From Allomuricauda sp. M10 (GTDB taxonomy: Bacteria > Bacteroidota > Bacteroidia > Flavobacteriales > Flavobacteriaceae), in contig NZ_JAJGBN010000009.1 in assembly GCF_020782875.1 (NCBI RefSeq), positions 1 through 64,000 of the forward strand: a DNA stretch of 64,000 nt, written 5' to 3'. How positions within the stretch are numbered: position 1 is the first letter of the stretch; every line of letters starts with the position of its first letter. Below, one piece after another: positions 51,435 through 60,103 of the stretch. The notes under the pieces were generated by a model. That model worked only from the letters and a program-made list of their open reading frames with translations, had not been told where the DNA came from and searched no databases. A program made the position numbers and the translations under genes.

Positions 51435-53981
51435 ATGCAGCATTCCAGACGGTTAGAAGAATTTAAAAAATCGGTAACCAACAAGTTCAATATCTACAAT
51501 AGTTTGTTTTTGAGCTTGCCCTATAAAAATGTGGAAAACGTGGGCATTTTGATTCCCCTTTTGCTCGATCAGTGTGAAAAGGGACTCAAAGCAGGGAAAG
51601 AGCCGCAGGAAATTTTAGAGGTGTTCTTTTCCAATTTTGTCAACATCAAGGACGAAAGGGAACGCTTGGATTTCATGTTCAAGATCATTCAATATGTGGA
51701 AAGGCAAGTGGTGCTTTATGATAGTGTGGAAGATGCTGCTTTCCCAAAACTGCAAAAATACAGCAACTCCTTGACCATCAAGGATTATTTTGAATTGGTG
51801 AACCGAACCAAAAACTGGGACAAAGTATCCAAAAAACTGTCTACATTTAGTGCACGGATCGTACTAACGGCCCACCCGACCCAGTTTTACACTCCGGCCG
51901 TTTTGGACATTATTGCGGAGCTTCGGTCGTTGATCGATCATGATCAGATCTATGATATTGATGTGACCTTGCAACAGTTGGGTCTTACCTCTTTGATCAA
52001 TGCCAAAAAACCAACCCCTTTGGATGAGGCCAAGAACATCATTTATATTCTCAGGAATACCTACTATGATGCCGTGGGCCAGTTGTACCAATATGTAAAG
52101 CGCAACATCAAAGACGAGCATTTTGAGAATTATAATATCATAAAATTGGGCTTTTGGCCTGGTGGTGACCGAGATGGAAACCCATTCGTGACCGCGGATA
52201 TTACAAGTCAAGTGGCAGATGAACTTCGTTTGACATTGATGAAGTGCTATTACAACGACCTGAAGGAACTGCGCAAAAAACTCACCTTTCAGTCTATGCA
52301 GGAAGACTTGAACCAGTTGAGTGCCAAACTTTATCTGGCCATGTTCAACGCCAAGGCACCGGTACAATACAATGAGATAATCGATCATTTGAAATCCGTT
52401 AGGGAAAAATTGATTGCCGATTATCATGAGCTGTACTTGGATCAGTTGGATAAGTTCATCGACAAGGTCCATATTTTCAAGACCCACTTTGCCTCGTTGG
52501 ACATCCGTCAGGATCACAGCAAGCATAAATTGGTGGTAGAAACCGTGTTGAAACAACAAGGGGCCATCAAGGAAAGTTTGGATGAATTGAAGGAAAAAGA
52601 TTTGGTAAAATGGTTGTTGCAGAAAGATTTCAAACTAGATCCATCGGATTATGACGATGAAATCGTGAAGGATACCATTACCAATATCCAACAACTAAAG
52701 GCAATTCAGGAGCGAAATGGGGAAGATGGATGCAACCGTTACATCATCAGTAATTCCGAAGATATCTTTTCGGTATTGTTCGTTTTTGGATTGTTCAGAT
52801 GGTGTGGTTGGGACGATAAGGAAATCACTTTCGACATCATTCCACTCTTCGAGACTATGAAGGGTATGGAAGTTTCCGAAGAAGTGATGCAGACCTTGTT
52901 CGATATTCCAAAATACCGCAAGCATCTGGAACGCCGAAATGAAACGCATACCATCATGCTTGGTTTTTCCGATGGTACCAAGGATGGTGGCTATCTAAAG
53001 GCCAACTGGTCTATCTTGAAGACCAAGGAAACCTTGAGTAAAGTCTGTAAAAAGAACGGCATCAAGGCCATTTTCTTTGACGGTAGGGGAGGCCCACCAG
53101 CACGTGGCGGAGGTAAGACCCATAGGTTCTACGCGGCCCAGACCAAGGATGTGGCCAACCATGAGATTCAATTGACCATACAAGGCCAGACCATTACCAG
53201 TACCTATGGTACAAAGGAACAGTTCATGCACAATTCGGAGCAATTGCTCACCGCAGGACTGAGCAACAATATTTTCGGTAAGGAATTGGTGTTGACATCG
53301 GCCCAACGAAAATTGATGGAAGAACTGTCGGACCTTAGTTTTGATAAGTACGATGCCCTAAAACAGCATGAAAAGTTCATTCCGTATTTGGAACACAGGA
53401 GCACCTTGAAATATTATACCAAGGCCAATATAGGCAGTAGACCAGGCAAGAGGGGTAACAAGAGCCAATTGACCTTGGCTGATCTGCGTGCCATTTCATT
53501 TGTGGGGTCATGGAGCCAGTTGAAACAAAACGTTCCAGGATATTTTGGATTGGGCTCTGCCATTCAGCAATTAAAGGATGAAGGCAGAATGAACGAGGTT
53601 AAAAAATTGTACAAGGAAGTGCCATTCTTCAAGGCATTGATGCTGAATAGTATGATGTCTTTGGCCAAGACCAATTTTGACCTTACCCGTTATATGAAGG
53701 ATGATCCCGAGTTCGGGGAATTCTGGAGTATTTTGCATAATGAGTTCGAACTCTCCAAAAAGATGTTGTTGCAAATCTCTGGATTGAAGATTTTGATGGA
53801 GGACGAAGAGGTTTCGAGGGAATCCGTGAAGATCAGAGAGAAAATTGTATTGCCACTTTTGGTCATCCAACAGAACGCCTTGTACCACATTACCCAAAAA
53901 TCGGAATACTTGGAATTGTACGAAAAAATCGTGACGCGCTCCCTTTATGGTAACATCAACGCCAGTAGAAACTCGGCATAA
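51435..53981 (+). CDS. ppc: Phosphoenolpyruvate carboxylase
   Basis: 848 aa. It fixes bicarbonate on PEP to give oxaloacetate, replenishing the TCA cycle. Catalytic motifs: VLTAHPTQFYTPAVLDII (His), GFWPGGDRDGNPFVTADIT, MLGFSDGTKDGGYLKAN, FFDGRGGPPARGGGKTH and KANIGSRPGKRG. The C-terminus ends with ...NGNINASRNSA-like residues (YGNINASRNSA), as in the family. No promoter consensus is clear in the 170 nt upstream (51265-51434). Confidence 0.95.
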   Translation: MQHSRRLEEFKKSVTNKFNIYNSLFLSLPYKNVENVGILIPLLLDQCEKGLKAGKEPQEILEVFFSNFVNIKDERERLDFMFKIIQYVERQVVLYDSVEDAAFPKLQKYSNSLTIKDYFELVNRTKNWDKVSKKLSTFSARIVLTAHPTQFYTPAVLDIIAELRSLIDHDQIYDIDVTLQQLGLTSLINAKKPTPLDEAKNIIYILRNTYYDAVGQLYQYVKRNIKDEHFENYNIIKLGFWPGGDRDGNPFVTADITSQVADELRLTLMKCYYNDLKELRKKLTFQSMQEDLNQLSAKLYLAMFNAKAPVQYNEIIDHLKSVREKLIADYHELYLDQLDKFIDKVHIFKTHFASLDIRQDHSKHKLVVETVLKQQGAIKESLDELKEKDLVKWLLQKDFKLDPSDYDDEIVKDTITNIQQLKAIQERNGEDGCNRYIISNSEDIFSVLFVFGLFRWCGWDDKEITFDIIPLFETMKGMEVSEEVMQTLFDIPKYRKHLERRNETHTIMLGFSDGTKDGGYLKANWSILKTKETLSKVCKKNGIKAIFFDGRGGPPARGGGKTHRFYAAQTKDVANHEIQLTIQGQTITSTYGTKEQFMHNSEQLLTAGLSNNIFGKELVLTSAQRKLMEELSDLSFDKYDALKQHEKFIPYLEHRSTLKYYTKANIGSRPGKRGNKSQLTLADLRAISFVGSWSQLKQNVPGYFGLGSAIQQLKDEGRMNEVKKLYKEVPFFKALMLNSMMSLAKTNFDLTRYMKDDPEFGEFWSILHNEFELSKKMLLQISGLKILMEDEEVSRESVKIREKIVLPLLVIQQNALYHITQKSEYLELYEKIVTRSLYGNINASRNSA

Positions 53982-54012
53982 CTGTCTTTAAAAATGTTGC
54001 GAATTTGCAGCG

Positions 54013-54042
54013 TTGACTTTTGGCAAATTAATTCTATTTTTA
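54013..54042 (+). promoter_or_regulatory. Probable promoter for the TPR/UDG-like pair (-33 TTG, -7 TATTTTTA)
   Basis: TTG at 54013-54015 and TATTTTTA at 54035-54042 are 19 nt apart, with one mismatch in the last base. The box ends 4 nt before the ATG at 54047, so the transcript would be nearly leaderless. Confidence 0.45.
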
Positions 54043-54046
54043 GGTG

Positions 54047-54772
54047 ATGTATTATTATGTAATAGTTGCCTTACAGGGTTTTTGCGTGTATCACTGTTAT
54101 ACCCACAGAAACAATTATTATTGGATATTTGCAATCATATTTCTTCCTCTGGTAGGTTCGATTCTATATCTTTTAATGAATGTCTTTCAAAAAAGGGACA
54201 TTGAAAAGGTGCAGGAAAGCTTGGTCACCGCTATTAATCCTTCTAAAAAAATTAAAGATTTAGAAAAGAAATTTAAGTTTTCTGAGACCTTTGAAAATCA
54301 AGTATCCCTAGCGGATGCCTATTTGAATGAAGGAATGTATGAAGAGGCCATTAAAAATTATAGGGCATCTTTAAAGGATGTCTTCGTCAATGATTTTTAT
54401 GCGATTTCAAAGTTGGTAGAGGCCTATTATTATGCCGAGGATTATGATAATACTATCCAATATGTGGATAAAATAAAGGACAATCCCTCCTTTAGAAAGT
54501 CGAAAGCATCGTTTTTATATGGATTGGCTTTGGAGAAAACAGGTAATATGGCATCTGCGGAAGAATATTTAAGAGTCTTTGATGCACCGTATTCCAATTT
54601 TAATGAGCGCTTGGAGCTTTCTCGGTTCTTGGTTAGGCAGAATAAGATTGAAGAGGCCAAAGAAGTCCTTCAAGAAATGATTTCTGAGTCAGAGCATATG
54701 TCTAGGCAAAGTTTTAAGACGAATAGGGAAGCCATTGAGAAAGCCAAGGAAGAGTTTGCGTCACTTGCATAA
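54047..54772 (+). CDS. Membrane-anchored TPR protein
   Basis: 241 aa from the ATG at 54047 (a GTG is one codon earlier). Two N-terminal hydrophobic segments (YYYVIVALQGFCVYHCY and WIFAIIFLPLVGSILYLLM) resemble the short PLDc_N-type membrane anchor. A cytoplasmic tail then has tetratricopeptide-like helix pairs (QVSLADAYLNEGMYEEAIKN, AISKLVEAYYYAEDYDNTIQ, FLYGLALEKTGNMASAEEYL). It probably mediates protein contacts at the membrane; no enzyme domain. Base composition looks more AT-rich than the neighbours. The stop overlaps the ATG of the UDG-like gene (TAATG). Confidence 0.75.
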   Translation: MYYYVIVALQGFCVYHCYTHRNNYYWIFAIIFLPLVGSILYLLMNVFQKRDIEKVQESLVTAINPSKKIKDLEKKFKFSETFENQVSLADAYLNEGMYEEAIKNYRASLKDVFVNDFYAISKLVEAYYYAEDYDNTIQYVDKIKDNPSFRKSKASFLYGLALEKTGNMASAEEYLRVFDAPYSNFNERLELSRFLVRQNKIEEAKEVLQEMISESEHMSRQSFKTNREAIEKAKEEFASLA

Positions 54773-55479
54773 TGTTCTTACACCGCCATCCATACGAGCC
54801 ATTTCTATTTCCCGAAGCCACCAAACTTATCGTGGGTACCTTGCCACCGCCCCGTTTTACTACAGGGGAGTTGAAAAAAGAGGATGTGGATTTCTGCTAC
54901 GGGAGCTGCAATGGTATGCTATGGCCCATTTTGGACCGAATCTTTGATCTGGGGTTAAAATATGAGACTACGGCCGAGGCCATTTTTCAAAGAGAACAAT
55001 TTCTGTTGAAACACAAAATTGGTGTCTGTGATATTGTACAAAGCGCGGAACGTTCCAAGATTGATGCTTCCGATTTGGGAATGCAAAACGTTGAACTCCG
55101 TGATATGATTGGTTATTTAAGGCACTTTCCTAAAGTGGATACTCTTCTGTTCACCGGCGGCAATAGTAAGAATGGTCCGGAATATTTCTTTAGAAAACAA
55201 CTAAGGGAATACGACATAAAATTAGAAGTAGTGAATGATGAAGTACCACGAATCCATGAGTTTAAATTGCCTTTGTCTGTTAGTGAAATTGAAAAATTGA
55301 AACCGCTGTCGGTTCGAGCGCAGTCGAGAACTATTAAAACGGTTTCCCTGACCGCTCCTTCCGGTGCCGCCAACCGCGCAGTGGGAAGTCTTGAAGCTTA
55401 CAAAAAGCTAAAAGATAAAGACCCTAATTTCAATACTTTGGATTTTAGGGTGATGCAGTATCGCGAATTTTTCAAATAA
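54772..55479 (+). CDS. Uracil-DNA-glycosylase superfamily protein
   Basis: 235 aa. The early strand and loop LIVGTLPPPRFTTGELKKED, the GSCNGMLWPILDRIF helix and the later LLFTGGNSKNG fit the UDG-like superfamily. The C-terminal SLTAPSGAANRAVGSLEAYK carries the nucleic-acid-binding serine/proline-type loop. A base-excision or nucleobase-binding role is inferred; the substrate is unclear. Residues ~179-187 (LSVRAQSRT) are encoded by a stretch identical over 18 nt to half of a palindromic repeat also found inside trpF. The gene is translationally coupled to the TPR gene. Confidence 0.75.
   Translation: MFLHRHPYEPFLFPEATKLIVGTLPPPRFTTGELKKEDVDFCYGSCNGMLWPILDRIFDLGLKYETTAEAIFQREQFLLKHKIGVCDIVQSAERSKIDASDLGMQNVELRDMIGYLRHFPKVDTLLFTGGNSKNGPEYFFRKQLREYDIKLEVVNDEVPRIHEFKLPLSVSEIEKLKPLSVRAQSRTIKTVSLTAPSGAANRAVGSLEAYKKLKDKDPNFNTLDFRVMQYREFFK
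55307..55331 (+). repeat. Half-copy of the trp-region palindromic element inside the UDG-like gene
   Basis: 55313-55330 reads TTCGAGCGCAGTCGAGAA, identical to one arm of the element inside trpF (59751-59824), and the leading TGTC is also shared. A matching second arm is not clear downstream. The segment encodes LSVRAQSRT in frame. Confidence 0.65.
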
Positions 55480-55582
55480 CACTGTGTCTAGTAGCCTTAG
55501 GAAAGATTTAAAATTTGTTTAAGGCAATTTTAAGACCAGTACTGCGTATATATAACAATCACAAAACCTAAAAATCAAGAAA

Positions 55583-55762
55583 ATGAAATCAATAAATAAA
55601 ATTATCGGAATTTTTTTTGCTGTAACGCTTATGGCCTCGTGTTCAGCAAATTATCATGCCAATAAAAATGGGATTCCCCCAGGCCAGGCCAAAAAAATTA
55701 CGGGGGCACAAAGCGCCAAAGATTATGCCCCTGGTCAACAAAAGAATAAAAACAAGAACTGA
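55583..55762 (+). CDS. Small lipoprotein of the PPGQAKK family
   Basis: 59 aa, too short for common ORF cut-offs. A signal peptide with lipobox (IIGIFFAVTLMASC, Cys 20) is followed by GIPPGQAKKITGAQSAKDYA and PGQQKNKNKN. This matches a small Bacteroidota lipoprotein type (PPGQxKKxTGxxSAKxxAPGQxKK) that databases sometimes label quinol oxidase subunit 4, without evidence I know of. The tail is strongly basic and suited to bind polyanions or peptidoglycan. The gene ends 19 nt before a perfect terminator palindrome, which supports it being real. Confidence 0.8.
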   Translation: MKSINKIIGIFFAVTLMASCSANYHANKNGIPPGQAKKITGAQSAKDYAPGQQKNKNKN

Positions 55763-55781
55763 TTTTGTCAGTTAAAATCAT

Positions 55782-55813
55782 AAAAAAGGCCCCATGATCA
55801 TGGGGCCTTTTTT
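55782..55813. terminator. Bidirectional terminator (perfect palindrome)
   Basis: A6, the 20-nt self-complementary GGCCCCATGATCATGGGGCC and T6 lie between the convergent small lipoprotein and M20 peptidase genes. T tails are on both strands. Confidence 0.92.
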
Positions 55814-55834
55814 ATGATATACTTCTTTTGATCC

Positions 55835-57331
55835 TTATTTTATGGGAGTGGACAATATTCCATAAAAAGCTTTGATCCCATAAGCCAATTGACCAATCTT
55901 TACATTTTCATTCGGACTATGCTGGTTATTGTCAGGATTTACGACTGGAACGATAAAAGCAGGAATCTTCAATTCGTTGATAAAAGGGGCAATGGGAACC
56001 GTTCCACCCATGGTTCTAATTTGGATGACATCCTTGTTAAAAGTATTTTTCATGGTTGCTGTCAAAAACTGACCGTAAGGATTGTTTAGGTCGGTACGAA
56101 ATGCATCGGTTACACTACCTTCCTTCACCATTACAATTTTGTCAAATTGCATCCGCTCTTCTTTAGTGGGTTCATGATCCAACACTTTGAACCCTTGCTT
56201 TGCAATGTGGTCCTTGACCAATTTTTTTAATCGATTACCATCGGATTCCACTACCAATCTTAGGTCCAACTCCGCGGTGGCACTTTCTGGTACAATAGTG
56301 CGGGCCTGTTCGCCAATCCATGCAGAACCCAATCCTCTTATGTTCAAGGAAGGATATTGTAAGGCTTCCTGGTAAAAACTGCCGACCTTTTCAGGGGTCT
56401 TAAATTGAAGTCGCTCTGCAATTTCGGCATCACTGTCCGGAACACTTTTCAAAATAGCTTTTGTGGCTTCATCAATCGTGATTCCATCGTAATATCCAGG
56501 GATAAGTACCCTACCTTCGGAATCTTTCATACTGGCCAGCAATTGGGACAATTGAAAACCAGGGTTTGGGGCATAATTCCCATAATGCCCACTGTGTTGG
56601 GGTTTAATGGGACCATACGTGGTCAAGGAAAGGGTGGTGATACCCCTGCAGCCATAAACCACGGTGGGTTCCCCAGAGGAATGTACGGGACCATCCACGA
56701 TCATCAAAAAGTCGGCTTCCAAAAGCTCGCGATATTGTTTAACGGCTTTAGGAAGTGGCTTGCTGCTTTTTTCCTCTTCACTGTCCAATATCACCTTTAC
56801 GTTGAAGGGTATCTCCTTGCCATCTTGCTTTAAAAGGTCGATGGTGTTCAATAGCATTACGATTGGTGACTTATCATCCGAAGTGGAACGACCGAACAAT
56901 CGCCATTCGTAATTAATGTCGTCATTCAATTCATCAAATGAGACGGTTTTGAAACCATCACCTTCGGGAACCTTCAATACCATTTTATAAGGGTCGGGCT
57001 GGTCCCATTTGCTAGGGTCAACCGATTGGCCATCCAAGTGCATGTAGATCAAAACGGTAGGCTTATCATTGTTCATGGGCAAAGCCGCAAAGAACAAAGG
57101 CAGTCCATCCGTATCCAAAACAGCAGTGTTGAATCCACGTTCCCCAAACTTTCGTTTCAACCACATGATATTTCTGTCAATATCATCAGGGTTCAAGGCA
57201 TCGTTGGGGATGGCTATGAATTCCTGAAGTTCGTTGATGGCATCGGCCACTTGGGATTTTACAGCAACATCATCTTGGGCAAAAAGGGAAAATGAAAGTA
57301 TAAGGGAAAGGAATGAAACAGTTTTTTTCAT
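55835..57331 (-). CDS. M20 family peptidase (secreted)
   Basis: 498 aa with a signal peptide (TVSFLSLILSFSLFAQ). Metal-ligand regions are LIYMHLDGQSVDPSKWDQ (His/Asp), then ILDSEEEKSSKPLPKAV (catalytic Glu), MIVDGPVHSSGEPTV and the later NPDNNQHSPNENV (His). A lid/dimerisation domain sits between. It is similar to extracytoplasmic dipeptidases of the M20 (CPG2/CNDP-like) group. It lies downstream of trpA on the same strand (34 nt) and may share the trp transcript, although its function in the pathway is not obvious. Confidence 0.9.
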   Translation of the reverse strand: MKKTVSFLSLILSFSLFAQDDVAVKSQVADAINELQEFIAIPNDALNPDDIDRNIMWLKRKFGERGFNTAVLDTDGLPLFFAALPMNNDKPTVLIYMHLDGQSVDPSKWDQPDPYKMVLKVPEGDGFKTVSFDELNDDINYEWRLFGRSTSDDKSPIVMLLNTIDLLKQDGKEIPFNVKVILDSEEEKSSKPLPKAVKQYRELLEADFLMIVDGPVHSSGEPTVVYGCRGITTLSLTTYGPIKPQHSGHYGNYAPNPGFQLSQLLASMKDSEGRVLIPGYYDGITIDEATKAILKSVPDSDAEIAERLQFKTPEKVGSFYQEALQYPSLNIRGLGSAWIGEQARTIVPESATAELDLRLVVESDGNRLKKLVKDHIAKQGFKVLDHEPTKEERMQFDKIVMVKEGSVTDAFRTDLNNPYGQFLTATMKNTFNKDVIQIRTMGGTVPIAPFINELKIPAFIVPVVNPDNNQHSPNENVKIGQLAYGIKAFYGILSTPIK

Positions 57332-57365
57332 GGGACAAAATAGGGTTCATTTTAAAACCCGAAAT

Positions 57366-58127
57366 TTAACGAATTTGACCCACAAAACCACTGATTCCGT
57401 CCACCCCATTTTGTGTTAAATGTTTGATGAAGGCCGAACCAATGATGGCTCCCTTCGTTTGTGCTGTTGCCTGCTGAAAGGTCTGAGTATTGCTGATTCC
57501 GAACCCGACAATTTGCGGATTTTTCAAATTCATGGCTGCAATACGTTCAAAATAAGCGGCTTGCTCTGGCCCAAAACCTTCCTTGGTCCCTGTAGTGCTG
57601 GCAGAACTTACCATATAAATAAATCCTTCCGAAGCATCATCAATGGCTTTGATTCGGGTATCACTCGTCTGTGGTGTAATCAAAAACACATTTATCAATC
57701 CGTGTTTTTTAAAAATAGGTTCATATTCTTCCTGATACACATCCAGTGGTAGATCGGGAAGAATGAGCCCGTCAATACCGATTTCCTCACATTTTTGGCA
57801 GAAAGCCTCCACTCCATATTGCAAAACAGGATTGAAATAGCCCATTAAAATCAGAGGAATGGAAACCGTTTTACGGATATTCTTCAATTGCTCGAAGAGT
57901 AACGATGTTGTCATCCCATTTTTAAGGGCGGCAGTGGAACTTGCTTGGATTGTGGGTCCATCGGCCAACGGGTCGCTGAAGGGCAATCCAATTTCGATGA
58001 GGTCCACACCGCTTTTTTCCAAATCTTGGATGATTTTTACTGTGTCATTCAAGGATGGATATCCTGCCGTAAAATATATGGAGAGGATTTTTTTGTCCTC
58101 TTGTAGTTTTTGTTTGATTCTGTTCAT
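57366..58127 (-). CDS. trpA: Tryptophan synthase alpha chain
   Basis: 253 aa TIM barrel. It splits indole-3-glycerol phosphate to indole and glyceraldehyde 3-phosphate; indole passes to TrpB. The catalytic Glu is in DLIEIGLPFSDPLADGPTIQ, the catalytic Asp in IDGLILPDLPLD, and the phosphate-binding loop is VGFGISNTQTF. It is the last trp gene of the operon, separated from trpB by 67 nt that contain a small repeat. Confidence 0.95.
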   Translation of the reverse strand: MNRIKQKLQEDKKILSIYFTAGYPSLNDTVKIIQDLEKSGVDLIEIGLPFSDPLADGPTIQASSTAALKNGMTTSLLFEQLKNIRKTVSIPLILMGYFNPVLQYGVEAFCQKCEEIGIDGLILPDLPLDVYQEEYEPIFKKHGLINVFLITPQTSDTRIKAIDDASEGFIYMVSSASTTGTKEGFGPEQAAYFERIAAMNLKNPQIVGFGISNTQTFQQATAQTKGAIIGSAFIKHLTQNGVDGISGFVGQIR

Positions 58128-58194
58128 AAATAAAGATTTGAGATGTGAGATTTGAGTAATGAGAGTCTAGTGTCTAGCATCCCATATCTAACAT
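58128..58194. repeat. Short imperfect inverted repeat between trpB and trpA
   Basis: The 67-nt gap holds AGATGTGAGATTT at its left part and ATATCTAACATCT at its right end, which are imperfectly complementary, with a TCTAGTGTCTAG core. It lacks the TGTCA/TGACA ends and CGA cores of the other trp-region elements, so it belongs to a different family, possibly the AT-rich palindromes common in flavobacterial genomes. Confidence 0.55.
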
Positions 58195-59376
58195 CTATAA
58201 TTTAAAATAATCAATATAATTCTGTAAATCTTTATCTCCGCGACCGGAAAGGTTCACTACCACCACATCGTCCTCGTTAAATTTTCGGTCTTTAAAGATG
58301 GCCAATGCATGAGAAGACTCAATGGCTGGAATGATGCCTTCCAATTTACAGAGGTCCAGACCAGCTTTCATGGCCTCATCATCGGTAATGGAAATGAATT
58401 CCCCACGACCTGAGGTGTACAAATGTGCATGCAAGGGTCCTACGCCAGGGTAATCTAATCCAGCAGAAATGGAGTAGGGTTCCGTAATCTGGCCATCCGG
58501 GGTCTGCATCAACAAGGTCTTGCTCCCGTGAATAATGCCTACTTTACCCAAAGCAGAGGTTGCTGCACTTTCCCCGGAATGAATGCCTTTTCCTGCCGCT
58601 TCCACCGCAATGATCCCCACCTCGGGAGTGTCCAGAAAATGATAGAAAGCCCCTGCGGCATTGCTACCCCCGCCGACACAGGCCACCACAAAATCTGGAT
58701 TTTCACGGCCTTCTTTTTCAAACAATTGGGATTTGATTTCTTCAGAAATGACCGATTGAAATCGGGCCACCATGTCCGGATAAGGGTGCGGACCTACGAC
58801 CGAGCCGATAATGTAATGCGTATCCACAGGATTGTTGATCCAATCGCGGATGGCTTCGTTGGTGGCATCCTTAAGGGTTTTACTGCCAGAAGTGGCAGGT
58901 CGTACCTCCGCTCCCAACATTTTCATCCGGGCCACATTGGGCGCTTGGCGGGCAATGTCGATCTCGCCCATATACACCACACATTCAATACCCATCAGGG
59001 CACAAACCGTTGCCGTAGCCACACCATGCTGACCTGCGCCGGTTTCGGCAATGATGCGGTGTTTACCCAATCTTTTGGCCATCAAAATCTGACCGATGGT
59101 ATTGTTGACCTTGTGTGCACCGGTATGGCAAAGATCTTCGCGCTTCAGGTAAATCTTGGTGTTATACTTTTTGGATAGGCGTTCCGCATAATATAAAGGT
59201 GTGGGTCGGCCTACATAATCCTTCAGCAATTGATGGAACTCTTCCTGAAAAGAAGGTTCCGCCATGATCTGAAGGTAGTTCTGCCGAAGCTCCTCACAAT
59301 TGGGATACAACATTTCGGGGATGAAAGCTCCTCCAAATTCTCCGTAATAGCCTCGTTCATCAGCGTGATAACTCAT
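58195..59376 (-). CDS. trpB: Tryptophan synthase beta chain
   Basis: 393 aa PLP enzyme joining indole and serine. The PLP lysine is in [17 protein letters not shown], the substrate loop in [17 protein letters not shown], and the phosphate-binding glycines in [12 protein letters not shown]. The length is normal for the type 1 enzyme that pairs with TrpA. It starts 2 nt after the trpF stop. Confidence 0.96.
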   Translation of the reverse strand: MSYHADERGYYGEFGGAFIPEMLYPNCEELRQNYLQIMAEPSFQEEFHQLLKDYVGRPTPLYYAERLSKKYNTKIYLKREDLCHTGAHKVNNTIGQILMAKRLGKHRIIAETGAGQHGVATATVCALMGIECVVYMGEIDIARQAPNVARMKMLGAEVRPATSGSKTLKDATNEAIRDWINNPVDTHYIIGSVVGPHPYPDMVARFQSVISEEIKSQLFEKEGRENPDFVVACVGGGSNAAGAFYHFLDTPEVGIIAVEAAGKGIHSGESAATSALGKVGIIHGSKTLLMQTPDGQITEPYSISAGLDYPGVGPLHAHLYTSGRGEFISITDDEAMKAGLDLCKLEGIIPAIESSHALAIFKDRKFNEDDVVVVNLSGRGDKDLQNYIDYFKL

Positions 59377-59378
59377 AA

Positions 59379-60095
59379 TCAGTTGTCAGTTTTAAATTGT
59401 AAATCGTCAGAGAGTGCATTGATAAATGATTTCAATGACGTTATATCTTTTAGTCCTGGCTCGGTCTCGAATTTGCTGTTCACATCTATGGCGAAGCAAT
59501 ATCGTGAGGCCGGACTATTTAAAAATTCCTTTAGTTTATCTACGGATTCCAATCCAATTCCCCCACTTAAAAAGAAGGGTTTGGTGGATGGATAATGTTC
59601 CAAAACGGACCAATCGAAAGTATACCCATTTCCGCCCGGCAATTTTCCCTTGGTATCGAAAAGGAAATAATCGCAAACGGATTCATAATCTTTCAAGACC
59701 GAAAAATCAAAATCATCTTTAATGGAAAACACTTTGAGGATTTCCAAATTTGTCAGGTCGAGCGGAGTCGAGACCTCGTTTTCATCTTCAACTTTCTGGT
59801 TTCTCGACTGCGCTCGAAATGACAGAAAGTTGGATTTTAATTCGGAACAATATGCAACACTTTCCTTCCCATGGAGTTGCACTGCATCCAATCTGTACTG
59901 GCTCACTTTTTCTAAGACCACTTCTAAAGGAGCGTCCACAAATACACCCACTTTTTTAATGGATTTTGACAATTGGGGCATTGCTCCCTTAAAATACCGT
60001 GAGGAAGGTTCCCAGAAAATAAAACCCAGGTAATCGGGGTGCAGTTGTGCCACCTCGTTAGGGTTCTGATTCATGCCGCAGATTTTTAGTTTCAT
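59379..60095 (-). CDS. trpF: Phosphoribosylanthranilate isomerase with a repeat-derived internal insertion
   Basis: 238 aa from the ATG at 60095, about 28 residues longer than usual TrpF (~205-210). An upstream extension to 60134 (RNDKK) is part of a repeat, not the gene. The catalytic Cys is in [10 protein letters not shown] and the Asp in [29 protein letters not shown] and [12 protein letters not shown] are present. Residues ~91-115 ([25 protein letters not shown]) are encoded exactly by a 74-nt inverted repeat. They fall between helix alpha3 (YCSELKS) and strand beta4 (LEILKVFSI), on the non-catalytic side of the barrel. The frame is kept, so a working enzyme is plausible. Confidence 0.93.
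   Translation of the reverse strand: MKLKICGMNQNPNEVAQLHPDYLGFIFWEPSSRYFKGAMPQLSKSIKKVGVFVDAPLEVVLEKVSQYRLDAVQLHGKESVAYCSELKSNFLSFRAQSRNQKVEDENEVSTPLDLTNLEILKVFSIKDDFDFSVLKDYESVCDYFLFDTKGKLPGGNGYTFDWSVLEHYPSTKPFFLSGGIGLESVDKLKEFLNSPASRYCFAIDVNSKFETEPGLKDITSLKSFINALSDDLQFKTDN
59751..59824. repeat. Complete TGTCA...TGACA inverted-repeat element inside trpF
   Basis: Arms are 59751-59775 and 59798-59824. They pair over most of their length with a central AGTCGAGA core, and the ends are TGTCA and TGACA. The ~22-nt spacer is unpaired. It translates on the minus strand without stops and adds 25 codons to trpF. Confidence 0.92.
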
Positions 60096-60103
60096 GGTTT
60101 TTT

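Noticed and set aside
51864-52559. Minus-strand open frame of 231 codons inside ppc
   Set aside because: Antisense shadow of the PEP carboxylase gene, which has all catalytic motifs.
58528-59178. Plus-strand open frame of 216 codons inside trpB
   Set aside because: Antisense shadow of trpB.
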